Source: an uncultured Anaerolineales bacterium (GTDB taxonomy: Bacteria; Chloroflexota; Anaerolineae; Anaerolineales; UBA6663). Taken from it: a DNA stretch of 64,000 nucleotides. The stretch lies in NCBI GenBank assembly GCA_937952305.1, contig CALFZO010000116.1, positions 1 through 64,000 of the forward strand. Reading direction: 5' to 3'. The notes beneath the pieces were generated by a model that did not search any database, had not been told where the DNA came from, and saw nothing but the letters and a program-made list of their open reading frames with translations. A program made the position numbers and the translations under genes. Shown here piece after piece: positions 23,465 through 32,645 of the stretch (its first letter is position 1; every line of letters starts with the position of its first letter).

Positions 23465-24505
23465 ATGATCCCGCTCGTCTCCCGCATCGCCGGCTGCCTG
23501 GCCGGCCTGGCGTTGGGCGACGCGCTCGGCACGCCCACCCAGCCGACGCCGGAGGCCACCCGCGCGCGCTACGGCCGCATCCGCACGTTCCTGGCCCCGC
23601 ACCCCGACGATCCCTTCGGCCACGCCGGCCTGCGCGCCGGCCAGATCACCGACGACACCCAGGCCGCGCTGGCCCTGGTCCAGGCTGTGCTTCAGAAGCG
23701 CGCCTTCTCGGTGGACATCGCGGCCGAAGCGCTGTTAGCCTGGCTGGACTCGATCGACGCCGCCCACTCGCCCTACGTCGGCCCCAGCACCAAAGCCGCC
23801 TACCACGCGCTCAAACGCGGCGTGCCCGCCACCGCAAGCGGCCTCGGCGGTACGACGAACGGCGCCGCCATGCGTGTGGCGCCGCTGGGCTTCCTGGCTC
23901 GGGACCCTGAGGCCGTGAACGACTACGCGGTCTGGTCCGCCCTGCCGACGCACAACTCGCCGGTCGGGCTGGCCAGCGCCGCCGCCGTGGCCGGCGCAGT
24001 GCGGGCCGCCGCTTCCGGCGCGGAACTGCCCGGCCTGATTGCGGCCGCAGGCGAGAGCGCCCAGGCCGGCGCGCGCCGCTACGCCGGCCCGCCGCTGTTC
24101 GCGGTCGCGCCCGACCTCGGCCGCCGCATCGCGTGGGCGGTGAGCCTGGCGGCGGAGGGGCCGCGCGCCCTCCCCGATCCGGACGACTGGCCGGAGTCGG
24201 TCTGGGCGAGGCTGCGAACGTTATACGACCTGGTCGGGGCCGGGCTGGCCGCCCAGGACAGCGTGCCCACGGCGCTGGCGCTGGTGACGCTCGCGGACGG
24301 CGACCCATTAACGGCGGCCCGGTTAGCCGCCAACCTGGGCGGCGACGGCGACACCATCGGCGCAATCGCGGGCGCGCTCGGCGGCGCCCTGCGCGGCCTG
24401 GACGCCATCCCGGCTGACCTCGTCCAAACGCTGGAGCAGGTGAACGGCCTGGACTTTCGGCGGCTGGCGCAGGATTACCTCGCCGTCCTCCACGCGCACT
24501 TCTGA
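23465..24505 (+). CDS. ADP-ribosylglycohydrolase family protein
   Basis: A 346-residue all-helical hydrolase of the DraG/ADPRH family. The N-terminal GCLAGLALGDALG and ITDDTQAALAL (about 59-69), together with the C-terminal GGDGDTIGAIAGALGGA (about 292-308), provide the dinuclear magnesium ligands. The family removes ADP-ribose from proteins or small molecules. Only 6 bp separate it from the PfkB kinase gene, suggesting a shared job in ADP-ribose or nucleoside salvage. Confidence 0.87.
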   Translation: MIPLVSRIAGCLAGLALGDALGTPTQPTPEATRARYGRIRTFLAPHPDDPFGHAGLRAGQITDDTQAALALVQAVLQKRAFSVDIAAEALLAWLDSIDAAHSPYVGPSTKAAYHALKRGVPATASGLGGTTNGAAMRVAPLGFLARDPEAVNDYAVWSALPTHNSPVGLASAAAVAGAVRAAASGAELPGLIAAAGESAQAGARRYAGPPLFAVAPDLGRRIAWAVSLAAEGPRALPDPDDWPESVWARLRTLYDLVGAGLAAQDSVPTALALVTLADGDPLTAARLAANLGGDGDTIGAIAGALGGALRGLDAIPADLVQTLEQVNGLDFRRLAQDYLAVLHAHF

Positions 24506-24511
24506 CGCGCC

Positions 24512-25519
24512 ATGAACGCCACGCGATCTTTTGTGACGCTCGGCGACCTGATCGCCGACCTGGTCCTGGGCGTTGAGGCCCTGCCCATTGAGCTTGGCCA
24601 ACATCCGGCCGTGTCCGACCTCACGCTTGGGCCGGGCGGCGCCGGCAATGCGCTGATGGCCGCCGCCCGCTTGGGCCTGAGGCCGGTTGCCTTGGGCGGG
24701 ATCGGCGGCGACTGGATCGGCGAGCGCGTGCTGAGTCAGTTGCGGGTGGAGGGCGTGGACGTCACCGGCGTCACCGTGATGCCGGGCGAGACCACGCCCG
24801 TGTCCGTGGTGTTGCGCGCCAACGGCGGCCAGCACGTTTTCATGGGGCGCGCCGGCACACGCGGCCCGGCGCGTTTAGGCGAGGCCGATCAACGCGCCCT
24901 GACGAGCGCCGGCGTTGTGCTGGTGGACGGCTGGACCTGGCGGCAGGACTGGCCGGGCGTGATCCTGGCCGGCACACAGAGCGCGGCCCAGGCGGGCGTC
25001 CCGGTGCTCTTCGACCCCGGACCGGCGGTGGCTTGGGTCGACGCGGACTGGCTGCTGGCGATGCTGGCCGCCGCCAGCATCCTGCTGGCGACCGAAGCGG
25101 AGGCCGACGCGCTGGCGCGGCGGCTGGGGCTGAGCGACTCGGAGGCGCTGGCGGAGCGCGTCGCCACCGTCGTCGTCAAGCGCGGCGCGGACGGCTGCCG
25201 CATCCGCAGCGGGCCGCAGACCTGGGACTGTGCGGGCTTCCCGGTCTCCGTGGTGGACCCGGTGGGCGCCGGTGACTGCTTTGCGGCGGCGGTGGCCTGG
25301 GGTCTGCTGCGCGGCCTGGCCTGGGACGCCATCGGCGCCGTCGCCAACGCCGTCGGCGCCGCCATGGTTCAGAAAGCCGGCACCGCGCTGGCGGCGCCCA
25401 CCCGGCCGGAAGTGGCGGCCCTCCTCAAACAGCGTCGGCCGGACCTGGCCGCGCTTCTGGCGCCGGAGGGCGCGGACGCCATCCAGCGCTCGCGCCGCGC
25501 GCCGCGCTGCGAAGGCTGA
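24512..25519 (+). CDS. PfkB-family carbohydrate kinase
   Basis: A 335-residue ribokinase-fold kinase. It starts with VTLGDLIADLVLGVEALP, carries the sugar-binding GGAGNALMAAARLGL (about 46-60), and ends with the anion-hole and catalytic-base motif DPVGAGDCFAAAVAWGLL (about 249-266, catalytic Asp in GAGD). Family members phosphorylate ribose, adenosine, fructose derivatives or related compounds with ATP. Co-location with an ADP-ribosylglycohydrolase hints at ribose or a nucleoside as substrate, which is inference. Confidence 0.87.
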   Translation: MNATRSFVTLGDLIADLVLGVEALPIELGQHPAVSDLTLGPGGAGNALMAAARLGLRPVALGGIGGDWIGERVLSQLRVEGVDVTGVTVMPGETTPVSVVLRANGGQHVFMGRAGTRGPARLGEADQRALTSAGVVLVDGWTWRQDWPGVILAGTQSAAQAGVPVLFDPGPAVAWVDADWLLAMLAAASILLATEAEADALARRLGLSDSEALAERVATVVVKRGADGCRIRSGPQTWDCAGFPVSVVDPVGAGDCFAAAVAWGLLRGLAWDAIGAVANAVGAAMVQKAGTALAAPTRPEVAALLKQRRPDLAALLAPEGADAIQRSRRAPRCEG

Positions 25520-25532
25520 GCGCGCCGGCAGC

Positions 25533-26495
25533 TCAGCTCGCGAAGAGCGGGATCTCGCGGCCAACGCCGCGCTGGACGGCCAGTTCGTAAACGCGCACGG
25601 CCGTGGCCACGTCCCAGGCCGCCAGCCCGTGCGACTCAAACAGCGTGATCTCGTCCGGCGCCGAGCGGCCGGCGGCGCGCTGGCTGACGATATCGGCCAG
25701 CTCCACCACACTCTCCCAACTGATCAGGCCTGCCTCCACGGCCGGCGCCAGATCCCCGCACTCCAGCCGCGCCTGCTCCAGCGAGTCCACGGCAATGCGC
25801 CCGCAGCGCGCCACGGTCGTCCCGTCGATCTCGCGGCGCTTGAGGTGATTGCTGCCGGCGGCGTTGACATGGGTGCCCGGCGCCAGCCAGTGCCCGTCGA
25901 AGACCGGCTGGCTGGCGCTGGTCATCGTCACCACGACGTCGGCATCCGTCACGGCCGCGCGCGGCTCGTCCACGGCCGTGACGACCGCGCTCACCAGTGG
26001 CTGCACGGCCCGCACAAACTCGGCGCGCCGCTCGGCGCTTCGGCTGAACACGCGCACGCGCTCGATCGGCCGGACCGCGCACACAGCCAGCAGCTGCGTG
26101 CGCGCCTGGCCCCCGGCGCCGATCAGACCGAGCGTGCGGGCGTCCGGGCGCGCCATGTAGCGGGTGGCCACGCCGCTGGCCGCACCGGTGCGCATCTGGC
26201 CGAGCGTGTCGGCCTCGATCAGGGCCAGCAGCCGGCCAGTCTCGGTGCTGTAGAGCGGCACCAGGAAACTGATGTGGCCGCTCAGGCTGGGGTAAAGCTT
26301 GAGCCCGAGCACGCCCTGCGCCGGCAGCGCGCTGGCCATGTAGTGCAGCATCCCGTTCTTGAGCGGGATGCGCCGGCGCGGATGGTTCTGCCCGGACCCG
26401 GCGGCCAGATCATGGAAGGCGCTCTCCACCGCCGCCAGGGCCAGGTCCATCGTCAACAGCTGGCGGACATCGGCTTCGGATAATAGCAGCGTCAT
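25533..26495 (-). CDS. Ornithine cyclodeaminase / mu-crystallin family protein
   Basis: A 320-residue NAD(P)-dependent enzyme: an N-terminal dimerisation domain with RRRIPLKNGMLHYMASALP, then a Rossmann fold with LGLIGAGGQARTQLLAV (about 126-142) and ADVVVTMTSASQPVF. The family includes ornithine cyclodeaminase, alanine dehydrogenase and ketimine reductases; the substrate here is unclear. GGGGAGG precedes ATG 26495. It is the last gene of the long minus-strand catabolic block, after the PatB-type aminotransferase. Confidence 0.85.
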   Translation of the reverse strand: MTLLLSEADVRQLLTMDLALAAVESAFHDLAAGSGQNHPRRRIPLKNGMLHYMASALPAQGVLGLKLYPSLSGHISFLVPLYSTETGRLLALIEADTLGQMRTGAASGVATRYMARPDARTLGLIGAGGQARTQLLAVCAVRPIERVRVFSRSAERRAEFVRAVQPLVSAVVTAVDEPRAAVTDADVVVTMTSASQPVFDGHWLAPGTHVNAAGSNHLKRREIDGTTVARCGRIAVDSLEQARLECGDLAPAVEAGLISWESVVELADIVSQRAAGRSAPDEITLFESHGLAAWDVATAVRVYELAVQRGVGREIPLFAS

Positions 26496-26519
26496 CGGGT
26501 CAGCCTCCCCAGCGCGATC

Positions 26520-27707
26520 TCAGGCCGGCAACCGGCCGTGCTCCGGATGTTCCAGCGCCAGACGCAGTCGGTCCAGGGCTTCCAGCAGCGTAGCCCGCGG
26601 GCAGCCGAAGTTCAGGCGCACGAACCCTTCCCCGCCCGGCCCAAAGGTGGCGCCGTCGTTGAGCGCCACGCGCGCCTGGCGCAGAAAGAACTCGAACGGC
26701 GACGGCTCCAGGTTCAGGGCGCGGCAATCCAGCCAGGCCAGGTAGGTGGCCTCCGGCACCGTCGTGCGCACGCCCGGCAATTGGTCGCGGACATACGTCA
26801 CCAACGCATCGCGGTTGGCGGTCAGATAAGCGCGCAGCGCCGCCAGCCAGCCATCGGTCTCCGGCCCCAGCGCGGCCTCCGCCGCCACCAGGCCGGCCGA
26901 GGCGACGTGCAGGGTGAGCTGATGGACGACGGCCTGGAAGCGCTGGCGCAGGTCCGGGTTGGAGATGATGGCGAAGCCGCAGAACAGCCCGGCGATGTTG
27001 AAGGTCTTGCTGGGCGAGACCAGCGTGATCGTGCGATCGGCCACCTCCGGCGCGAGCAGGGCAATCGGCAGGTGGCTTGTCCCATCCAGAAGCAGTTCGC
27101 TGTGGATCTCGTCCGAGCAGATCACCAGGTTGTGGCGCAGGCAGTGGTCGGCCAGTTGAGCCAACTCCGGGCGCGTAAAGGCTTTGCCGGCCGGGTTGTG
27201 CGGGTGGCAGAACAGGAAGAGGCGCGTATTGGCGCGCAGCGCAGCCGCGAAGGCGGCGGCGTCGAGCTCGTAGTGGAGCGTGTGGCCGTGCGAGACGAGC
27301 TGGAGCGGCGCGTCGTGGCGCTCCAGCGGATAATTCTTGGGCACCTCCAGCATCGGAAAATAGACCGGCGTCTGGATCACATAGCCATCGCCGGGCTGGC
27401 AGACCGCACGCGCGGCGACGTTGAAACCGCTGACCAGGCCGGGCACCACCACGATCTCCTTGGAAGCCACCGTCCACCCGTACAGGCGGTACAGGCGCTC
27501 GCGCAGCCGGTCGATCAAGGCTTCGGTCGGGATCTCGTAGCCGTACACGCCGTGCTCCACCTGAGCGCGCAGGGCGGCCAGCACGGGTTCGGGAGCCGTG
27601 AAGTCCATGTCGGCCACCCACATCGGCAACACGTCCGGGTCGTAGAAGCGATACTTGATACTGTTGGTCGCGCGGCGGTCAAGCTGGGTATCGAAGTCGT
27701 AGCTCAT
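26520..27707 (-). CDS. PatB/MalY-type aminotransferase (cystathionine beta-lyase family)
   Basis: A 395-residue PLP enzyme of fold type I. The start FDTQLDRRATNSIKYRFYD and PMWVADMDF are typical of the MalY/PatB group, which splits C-S bonds of cystathionine and related amino acids. Also visible are YGYEIPTEAL, HNPAGKAFTRPEL, CSDEIHSELLL and the PLP-lysine motif SPSKTFNIAGL. ATG 27707 is preceded by AGGAC and by a TACAAT -10 at 27757-27752. It precedes the ornithine-cyclodeaminase-like gene. Confidence 0.88.
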   Translation of the reverse strand: MSYDFDTQLDRRATNSIKYRFYDPDVLPMWVADMDFTAPEPVLAALRAQVEHGVYGYEIPTEALIDRLRERLYRLYGWTVASKEIVVVPGLVSGFNVAARAVCQPGDGYVIQTPVYFPMLEVPKNYPLERHDAPLQLVSHGHTLHYELDAAAFAAALRANTRLFLFCHPHNPAGKAFTRPELAQLADHCLRHNLVICSDEIHSELLLDGTSHLPIALLAPEVADRTITLVSPSKTFNIAGLFCGFAIISNPDLRQRFQAVVHQLTLHVASAGLVAAEAALGPETDGWLAALRAYLTANRDALVTYVRDQLPGVRTTVPEATYLAWLDCRALNLEPSPFEFFLRQARVALNDGATFGPGGEGFVRLNFGCPRATLLEALDRLRLALEHPEHGRLPA

Positions 27708-27751
27708 ACAGAGTCCTGTGAGGCGCGGCCCCGGCCTGGACCGCTGGCCCC

Positions 27752-27757
27752 ATTGTA
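27752..27757 (-). promoter_or_regulatory. -10 box of the PatB-type aminotransferase gene
   Basis: TACAAT on the minus strand lies 44 bp before ATG 27707, just after the stop of the upstream enolase-superfamily gene. It suggests a separate transcript start for the last two genes of the block. Confidence 0.4.
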
Positions 27758-27772
27758 GCGCCGGACGCCCGT

Positions 27773-28906
27773 TCAGTTGGCCTTCAGCGTCCCCGTTTCG
27801 ATGCGCAGCGGTTCCAGCGCCTCCCACGCGATCCGCACGCCCAGGCCCGGCGCCTCGGACAGGTCGATGAAGCCGGGCCCGGACGGGAACAGCGGCTGCG
27901 GCAGGATGAAATCGCGCCGCTCCGGCGTCCAGGTGGGCGGATCAAACGGGAACTCGATGAAAGGCGCCGTGGACACCGCCGCGCAGACGTGCAGGTTCGC
28001 CAGCAGCACCAGGCCGTCGCCCCAGGTATGGGGTGAATAGATGGCGCCCGCGGCTTGCACGGCCTGGGCGATCTGGCGCGCGCGCAGGATGCCGGTGCTC
28101 CAGACCACATCCGGCTGGTAGACGTCGAACGAGCCGTGCTGCAGGTATTGGCCCAGCTCGCTGAATTCGCGGTTGCCCTCGCCGCCGGCGAGGCGGACGC
28201 GGGCGCGCCGGCGCAGCTCAGCCAGGCCGGCGTAGTCGTGCCGGTGCAGCGGCTCCTCCAGCCAGAAGACGCCCAGCTCGGCGAGGGCATCGGCCACCCA
28301 CAGCGCCGTCTTGAAGTCCCACGGCGGCGCCGCGTCCCACGGCATCCGCCAGCCCTGATTGGCGTCCACCAGGATATGCATGTCCGGCCCGACCGCGGCG
28401 CGGGTGGCCGCCACCACGGCGAGGTCGCGGCGCACATCGGCGTCATGGAACCGGAGCTTAAGCGCGGGAAAGCCGGCCGCCTGAAGAACGCGCGCCGACT
28501 CCGCCCGCTCCGCCGCCGGCTTGCGCTCGCCGCAGGACGCGTACAGCGGGACGCGCGGGCTGCGCCCGCCCAGGAGCTTCCACAGCGGCTGGCCCGTCAT
28601 CTGGCCCATCAGGTCCCACAGCGCCACCTCCAGGGGCCACATCCGCCCGTAGTGGAACTGCAGGTTGTCCAGGACGCGCACATGGCGCTCGATCTGAAAA
28701 GGATCCTGGCCGATGAAGAGGTGCTCATGCCCGGGGAAACCGAGCATGGCATCGCCGGACCCGACTCCTTCATAGTCCCCGGCCCGCACCCGCACCACGG
28801 TGTTCGTGAACGTGCGGCGTGGATTGGGGTCCCAGGAGGCCAGAAACGGCGGGTCCAGCGGCAGCCGGTAATGGCGGATCTCGAGGCCGTCGATCAACTC
28901 GGGCAT
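27773..28906 (-). CDS. Enolase-superfamily (mandelate racemase/muconate lactonising) enzyme
   Basis: A 377-residue enzyme with an N-terminal capping domain and a TIM barrel. Catalytic and metal positions are visible: FPALKLRFHD (Lys/Arg on strand 2), LVDANQGW (Asp), FWLEEPLH (Glu), RLAGGEGNRE (Glu) and SPHTWGDG (His), as in the mandelate-racemase subgroup. Members abstract a proton alpha to a carboxylate in sugar-acid dehydration, racemisation or cycloisomerisation. The start MPELIDGL at 28906 has AGGAG before it. The substrate cannot be assigned. Confidence 0.85.
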   Translation of the reverse strand: MPELIDGLEIRHYRLPLDPPFLASWDPNPRRTFTNTVVRVRAGDYEGVGSGDAMLGFPGHEHLFIGQDPFQIERHVRVLDNLQFHYGRMWPLEVALWDLMGQMTGQPLWKLLGGRSPRVPLYASCGERKPAAERAESARVLQAAGFPALKLRFHDADVRRDLAVVAATRAAVGPDMHILVDANQGWRMPWDAAPPWDFKTALWVADALAELGVFWLEEPLHRHDYAGLAELRRRARVRLAGGEGNREFSELGQYLQHGSFDVYQPDVVWSTGILRARQIAQAVQAAGAIYSPHTWGDGLVLLANLHVCAAVSTAPFIEFPFDPPTWTPERRDFILPQPLFPSGPGFIDLSEAPGLGVRIAWEALEPLRIETGTLKAN

Positions 28907-29151
28907 CAGAGGTCTCCTCTGGTTAGGCGTAAGGGCGACCACGAAGGCTAAATCGCCAGCTTACAGGCACTCAATCCACACCATGATCTCGCGCTCGATG
29001 AGGCCGCTGGCTGGCCTGAGCGCGGGGCTGCGGGCCGATCAGGTCTTTGAGCCGGCGCTGCGGCCGGGCGCGGCCAGGGATTTGAGTGCGCAGAAGCGAG
29101 TGCCGTCCCCGGCATCGGCCTCACGGTCCACGCCCTGCGGCGGGCGGCCGT
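28907..29151. other. Non-coding gap between enolase-superfamily and aldehyde oxidoreductase genes
   Basis: No gene, hairpin terminator or RNA is convincing here. A plus-strand stretch ending at about 29155 (SAVPGIGLTVHALRRAAV, then stop) looks protein-like but runs into an upstream stop within about 36 codons and has no start or family match. At most it is a remnant. Confidence 0.3.
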
Positions 29152-31056
29152 CTAAGCCGCGCCCAGGCGGGCCGCCGCCAGCAGATCGGTCAGCCCCAGG
29201 GCGCGCAGGCACGCTTCGCCCGGCACACCGGTCTCCGGGTCCCAACCCATCAGCTCGTAATAGCGGCGCTTGGCCCAGGCGAACGCGTCGGCGTCGAGAG
29301 CGACCCCGGCCAGCGGCCCACTCTCGAAGGCGCGCATGACACGCCGCGGCAGCCGGTCGTCCTCGGCCGTGAAGCCCTCGCGCAGGTTGAACAGCCGGGC
29401 CAGAGTCTGCGCCCGCGCGCCCACGTCCAGGATAGCCTGCGGCGTATACTCGACGCCGGTCACGCCGGAGAGCGCGGCGGCCAGGTGCTCGTAGCGGTAC
29501 GGGTGGAAGTGGCAGTTGACGGCGCAGTCCTGGAAGTGCATCCAGTTCACCTCCACCTGGAAAGCGCGCAGCTTGTCTTCGCTCAGCTGGGTCGGCTTCT
29601 GCGGCCCGATCGGCTCGGCCAGGATGGAGTTGACGCGCCGCAGGCCCTCGCCATCGGAGGCGATGTCGGTGTCGTGCATGTTCATCATGTGGTCGGCCCC
29701 GACCGGCGCGACGGCGTAGCCCACACCCAGGGCCTGCTTCAGGCGCGGCTCGTGCATGGGCAGTTCCTGCTTCTTCACGGTCAGGTCGAAATCGGCGGCG
29801 GCCGGCCCGAGGCGCGCGCTCAGCCGGGCCACGCCGTCGGCCAGGAGCGCGCCGAAACCCTCGCGGCGCGCGATGCGTTCCACCATCATCACCAGCAGTT
29901 CGCCGTCGCCCCAGCGGAAGGCCAGGCCGCCGGTGTCGGCGAGGGTGAGCAGCCCGCGCTCAAAGGCCTCCATGGCAAAGCCGATGGACGCGCCGGTGGA
30001 GATGACGTCCAGGCCGTAGGCGTTGCACAGCTCGGCGGCCTTGCAGACGGCCAGGTTGTCGCTCACCCGGCAGGTGGCGCCCAGGGCCGCCATAGCCTCG
30101 TACTCCGGCCCGCCGTAGGCCGGGTTGAGTTTCTGGTAGGGGTTGGCGCCGGCGTGCTCGAAGACCTGCTTGCACGTGATCGGGCAGGCCTGGCAGGTGT
30201 CGCGGTCCTTGAAGAAGCGGGCGTAGTTGCGTTCGCCCGAGAGGTTGGCGCGCTCGTCCCACTGCGGGACCGAGAAGTTCTGGGTGGGCAGCGCGCCCAG
30301 ATGCCCCCACCAGGCCAGCGAGTCCTGCGTGCCGCGCCCCGGCGCGGTCGCCCAGGCCGCCAGGGTGGCGTAGTTCGCGCCCAGCCATTTGGCCACCTGG
30401 GTCACGCGCGGCCGGGCCGCCACCGGCGGGTGGAGGGTGCCACGCACCGCCACAGCCTTGAGGTTCTTGGACCCCATCACGGCACCCAGGCCGTTGCGGC
30501 CGGCGGCGCGGTTCACGTCGTGCATGACGGCCGCGTACAGGACCCGGTTCTCACCGGCCGGCCCGATCTGGGCCACCCGGATGCGTTCGTCGCCCAGCTC
30601 CTGCTTCAGCGCGGTCTCGGCCGGCCAGGTCTCCAGACCCCAGAGATGCTCCGCCGGCCTTATTTCGACTCCCTGATCTCGGATAACTAGATAGACTGGA
30701 GATTGGGCCCGCCCCCGGATCACGAGCGCGTCGTAGCCCGTGCGCTTGAACTCGTGCCCCCACCAGCCGCCGGCCTCGCTGGAGCCCAGGGCGCCGGTCA
30801 GCGGCGATTTGCCGCCCACGCCGTGCCGGCCGGCGCCGGGCAGATTGGAGCCTTGCAAGATGCCGGGCGCGAAGATAAGCAGGTTGTCCGGGCTGAACGG
30901 ATCGGTGCCGGGCGCCAGATCACGCAGGAGCAGATAGGCCACCAGGGCGCGCCCGCCGACGAGCAAACGGTAGACCTCGTCCGGCGGGGTCTCGACCTGA
31001 AGCGCGCCCGTGGTCAGGTTGACGTGCAGGATTCTGCCGTAGGTGCCGCCGAGCAT
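29152..31056 (-). CDS. Aldehyde:ferredoxin oxidoreductase (tungsten-pterin type)
   Basis: A 634-residue protein of normal AOR length. The N-terminal domain starts GGTYGRILHVNLTTGAL, with GRHGVGGKSPLTGALGSSEAGG as the pterin-phosphate region. The [4Fe-4S] ligands are CQACPITC (about residue 290 on) and a later Cys in QDCAVNC. The family oxidises aldehydes to acids with ferredoxin as acceptor and a tungsten bis-pterin cofactor. It is directly downstream (10 bp) of an MttB gene and in line with sarcosine and dimethylglycine oxidation genes, so it may detoxify aldehydes formed there. AAAGGAA precedes ATG 31056. Confidence 0.88.
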   Translation of the reverse strand: MLGGTYGRILHVNLTTGALQVETPPDEVYRLLVGGRALVAYLLLRDLAPGTDPFSPDNLLIFAPGILQGSNLPGAGRHGVGGKSPLTGALGSSEAGGWWGHEFKRTGYDALVIRGRAQSPVYLVIRDQGVEIRPAEHLWGLETWPAETALKQELGDERIRVAQIGPAGENRVLYAAVMHDVNRAAGRNGLGAVMGSKNLKAVAVRGTLHPPVAARPRVTQVAKWLGANYATLAAWATAPGRGTQDSLAWWGHLGALPTQNFSVPQWDERANLSGERNYARFFKDRDTCQACPITCKQVFEHAGANPYQKLNPAYGGPEYEAMAALGATCRVSDNLAVCKAAELCNAYGLDVISTGASIGFAMEAFERGLLTLADTGGLAFRWGDGELLVMMVERIARREGFGALLADGVARLSARLGPAAADFDLTVKKQELPMHEPRLKQALGVGYAVAPVGADHMMNMHDTDIASDGEGLRRVNSILAEPIGPQKPTQLSEDKLRAFQVEVNWMHFQDCAVNCHFHPYRYEHLAAALSGVTGVEYTPQAILDVGARAQTLARLFNLREGFTAEDDRLPRRVMRAFESGPLAGVALDADAFAWAKRRYYELMGWDPETGVPGEACLRALGLTDLLAAARLGAA

Positions 31057-31066
31057 GGGATTTCCT

Positions 31067-32605
31067 TTACTGATACCCTCCCGCCCGCATGACGTCGGGC
31101 GGCAGCAGGATGTTGAAACGGCTGCGAATCTGCGCGTCTAGTTCGGCGCCGACGATCTCGGGGAAATGCGTTCTGAGCAGTTCACGCGCCTTCCCGCGCG
31201 CCCGCTCGCGCATATCCAACCCGCCGGCCGCCTCCCAGGCCGCGCGCGTGTTGCGGTCGGCCGTGTGGGGGAAATGATACTCGCTGTTCATGAGCTGGAT
31301 GGTCTGGGCGTGGCCGAGGTAGTGACCGGGGCCGTCGGTGCAGATCTCGTGGATGACGTCCACCGCCAGGGTCTCGTCCGTGATCTCCAGTCCGCGCACC
31401 AGGCGCATCACCTGGCCGCCGATATCGTCGTCGATGACGTAGTTCTCGTAGGCCACCGTCAGCAGGCTCTCCAACATGCCGGCGGCATGGTGGTTGAACT
31501 GGGCGCCGGCCAGCGCCGTCACCGCCGCGGTCAGCCCTTTCTCAAAGCCGGCCTGGGCGTCCGGCAGCTTGCTCTCGGTGATGCCGCACGAGTTGTAGAC
31601 CGGCAGGCCGTAGAAATGCGCCATCTGAGCCGAGGCCGCGTTCATCAGCGCCAGCTCCGCGCAGCCGCCGATCATGTTGCCGGTGCGCAGGTCGGTGACC
31701 AGCGGCATGGCCCCCATCAGCAGCGGATGGCCGCGCCGCAGCAGCTGCACGTAGGTGATGCCGGCCAGCTCTTCGGCGATGGACTGCACCAGGGTGCCGG
31801 CCAGGGAGGCCGGCGCCGTGGCGCCGCTGAGCGGGGCTGAGACCAGGGCCACGGGCAGGCCGGCGCGCACGGCCGTGGTCAGGGTCTCCACCGTCTCCGG
31901 CGCGAAGCGCAGCGGGCTGATGACATAGCCGAGATTGATCGAGAAGAACGGGCGCTTGAGAAAGAGCTCCTCCCCGCCCGCCAGCAGCACGCCCAGCGCC
32001 TTCAGCTCGGCGACCTTGGACGCGAAGTAGCAGCCGCCCATGACGTGCTTGTTCGTGGCCGCCAGGGCCGCATAGAAGGTATTGACGTCCAGGTCGTCGT
32101 TGCCGAGGTCACGCGCCACCACCGGCCGCAGGTAGAAGTGGATGTTGTCCAGCGCGTCCACCAGCCGGCCGATGTCGTACAGGTCGCGCAGCCGCGACTC
32201 GCGCGGCCGGCCGGTCTCCAGGTCCAGCACCAGCACCGCCGCGCCGCCGGTCCCCAGATGGACGCGCTTGCCGCGCAGATGCAGATCGCTCTTGCCGTCC
32301 TTGGAGTAAAGCACCACATCGCGGTTGGCGCTCTGCAAGGCGGCCTCCACCAGCGCGGCCGGGAAATAGACCCGGTTGCGGGCCGCGTCCACGCGCGCGC
32401 CGGCGTCGGCCAGGATCTGCCGGCACTCGGACTCCACCACCTCCACGCCGGTGCGCTCCAGCACGCTCAGCGCGGCGGCATGGATGCGCTGCACCTGCTC
32501 GTCGGTCAGCGGCCGATAGCGCCCGCCCTCCAGGCCGGGCGGCGAGATGTTGGGCTGCTTGCGGACGACACGCTCGCGGCGGGGACGGCGTTCGGCGGTG
32601 GTCAT
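31067..32605 (-). CDS. MttB-superfamily methyltransferase, paralogue 2
   Basis: A 512-residue MttB-superfamily protein, more divergent than the other two in this window. It starts PLTDEQVQRIHAAALSVLERTGVEVVE and keeps LGYVISPLRFAPETVETL, AMPLVTDLRTGNMIGGCAE, HHAAGMLESLLTVAYENYVID and the intact loop GPGHYLGHAQT. There is no in-frame TAG, so no pyrrolysine. It probably transfers methyl from a quaternary amine to a corrinoid protein, which is not encoded nearby. It lies between a sarcosine oxidase-like gene and AOR. AGGAAG precedes ATG 32605. Confidence 0.87.
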   Translation of the reverse strand: MTTAERRPRRERVVRKQPNISPPGLEGGRYRPLTDEQVQRIHAAALSVLERTGVEVVESECRQILADAGARVDAARNRVYFPAALVEAALQSANRDVVLYSKDGKSDLHLRGKRVHLGTGGAAVLVLDLETGRPRESRLRDLYDIGRLVDALDNIHFYLRPVVARDLGNDDLDVNTFYAALAATNKHVMGGCYFASKVAELKALGVLLAGGEELFLKRPFFSINLGYVISPLRFAPETVETLTTAVRAGLPVALVSAPLSGATAPASLAGTLVQSIAEELAGITYVQLLRRGHPLLMGAMPLVTDLRTGNMIGGCAELALMNAASAQMAHFYGLPVYNSCGITESKLPDAQAGFEKGLTAAVTALAGAQFNHHAAGMLESLLTVAYENYVIDDDIGGQVMRLVRGLEITDETLAVDVIHEICTDGPGHYLGHAQTIQLMNSEYHFPHTADRNTRAAWEAAGGLDMRERARGKARELLRTHFPEIVGAELDAQIRSRFNILLPPDVMRAGGYQ

Positions 32606-32645
32606 AGGGGCTTCCTGGCGGCGCGCCCGGTGAGGCGCCCGCGCT

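Noticed and set aside
28983..29339. Plus-strand frame of 118 codons overlapping the AOR 3' end
   Set aside because: Arg/Pro/Ser-rich composition, no ribosome site, and most of it is antisense to AOR.
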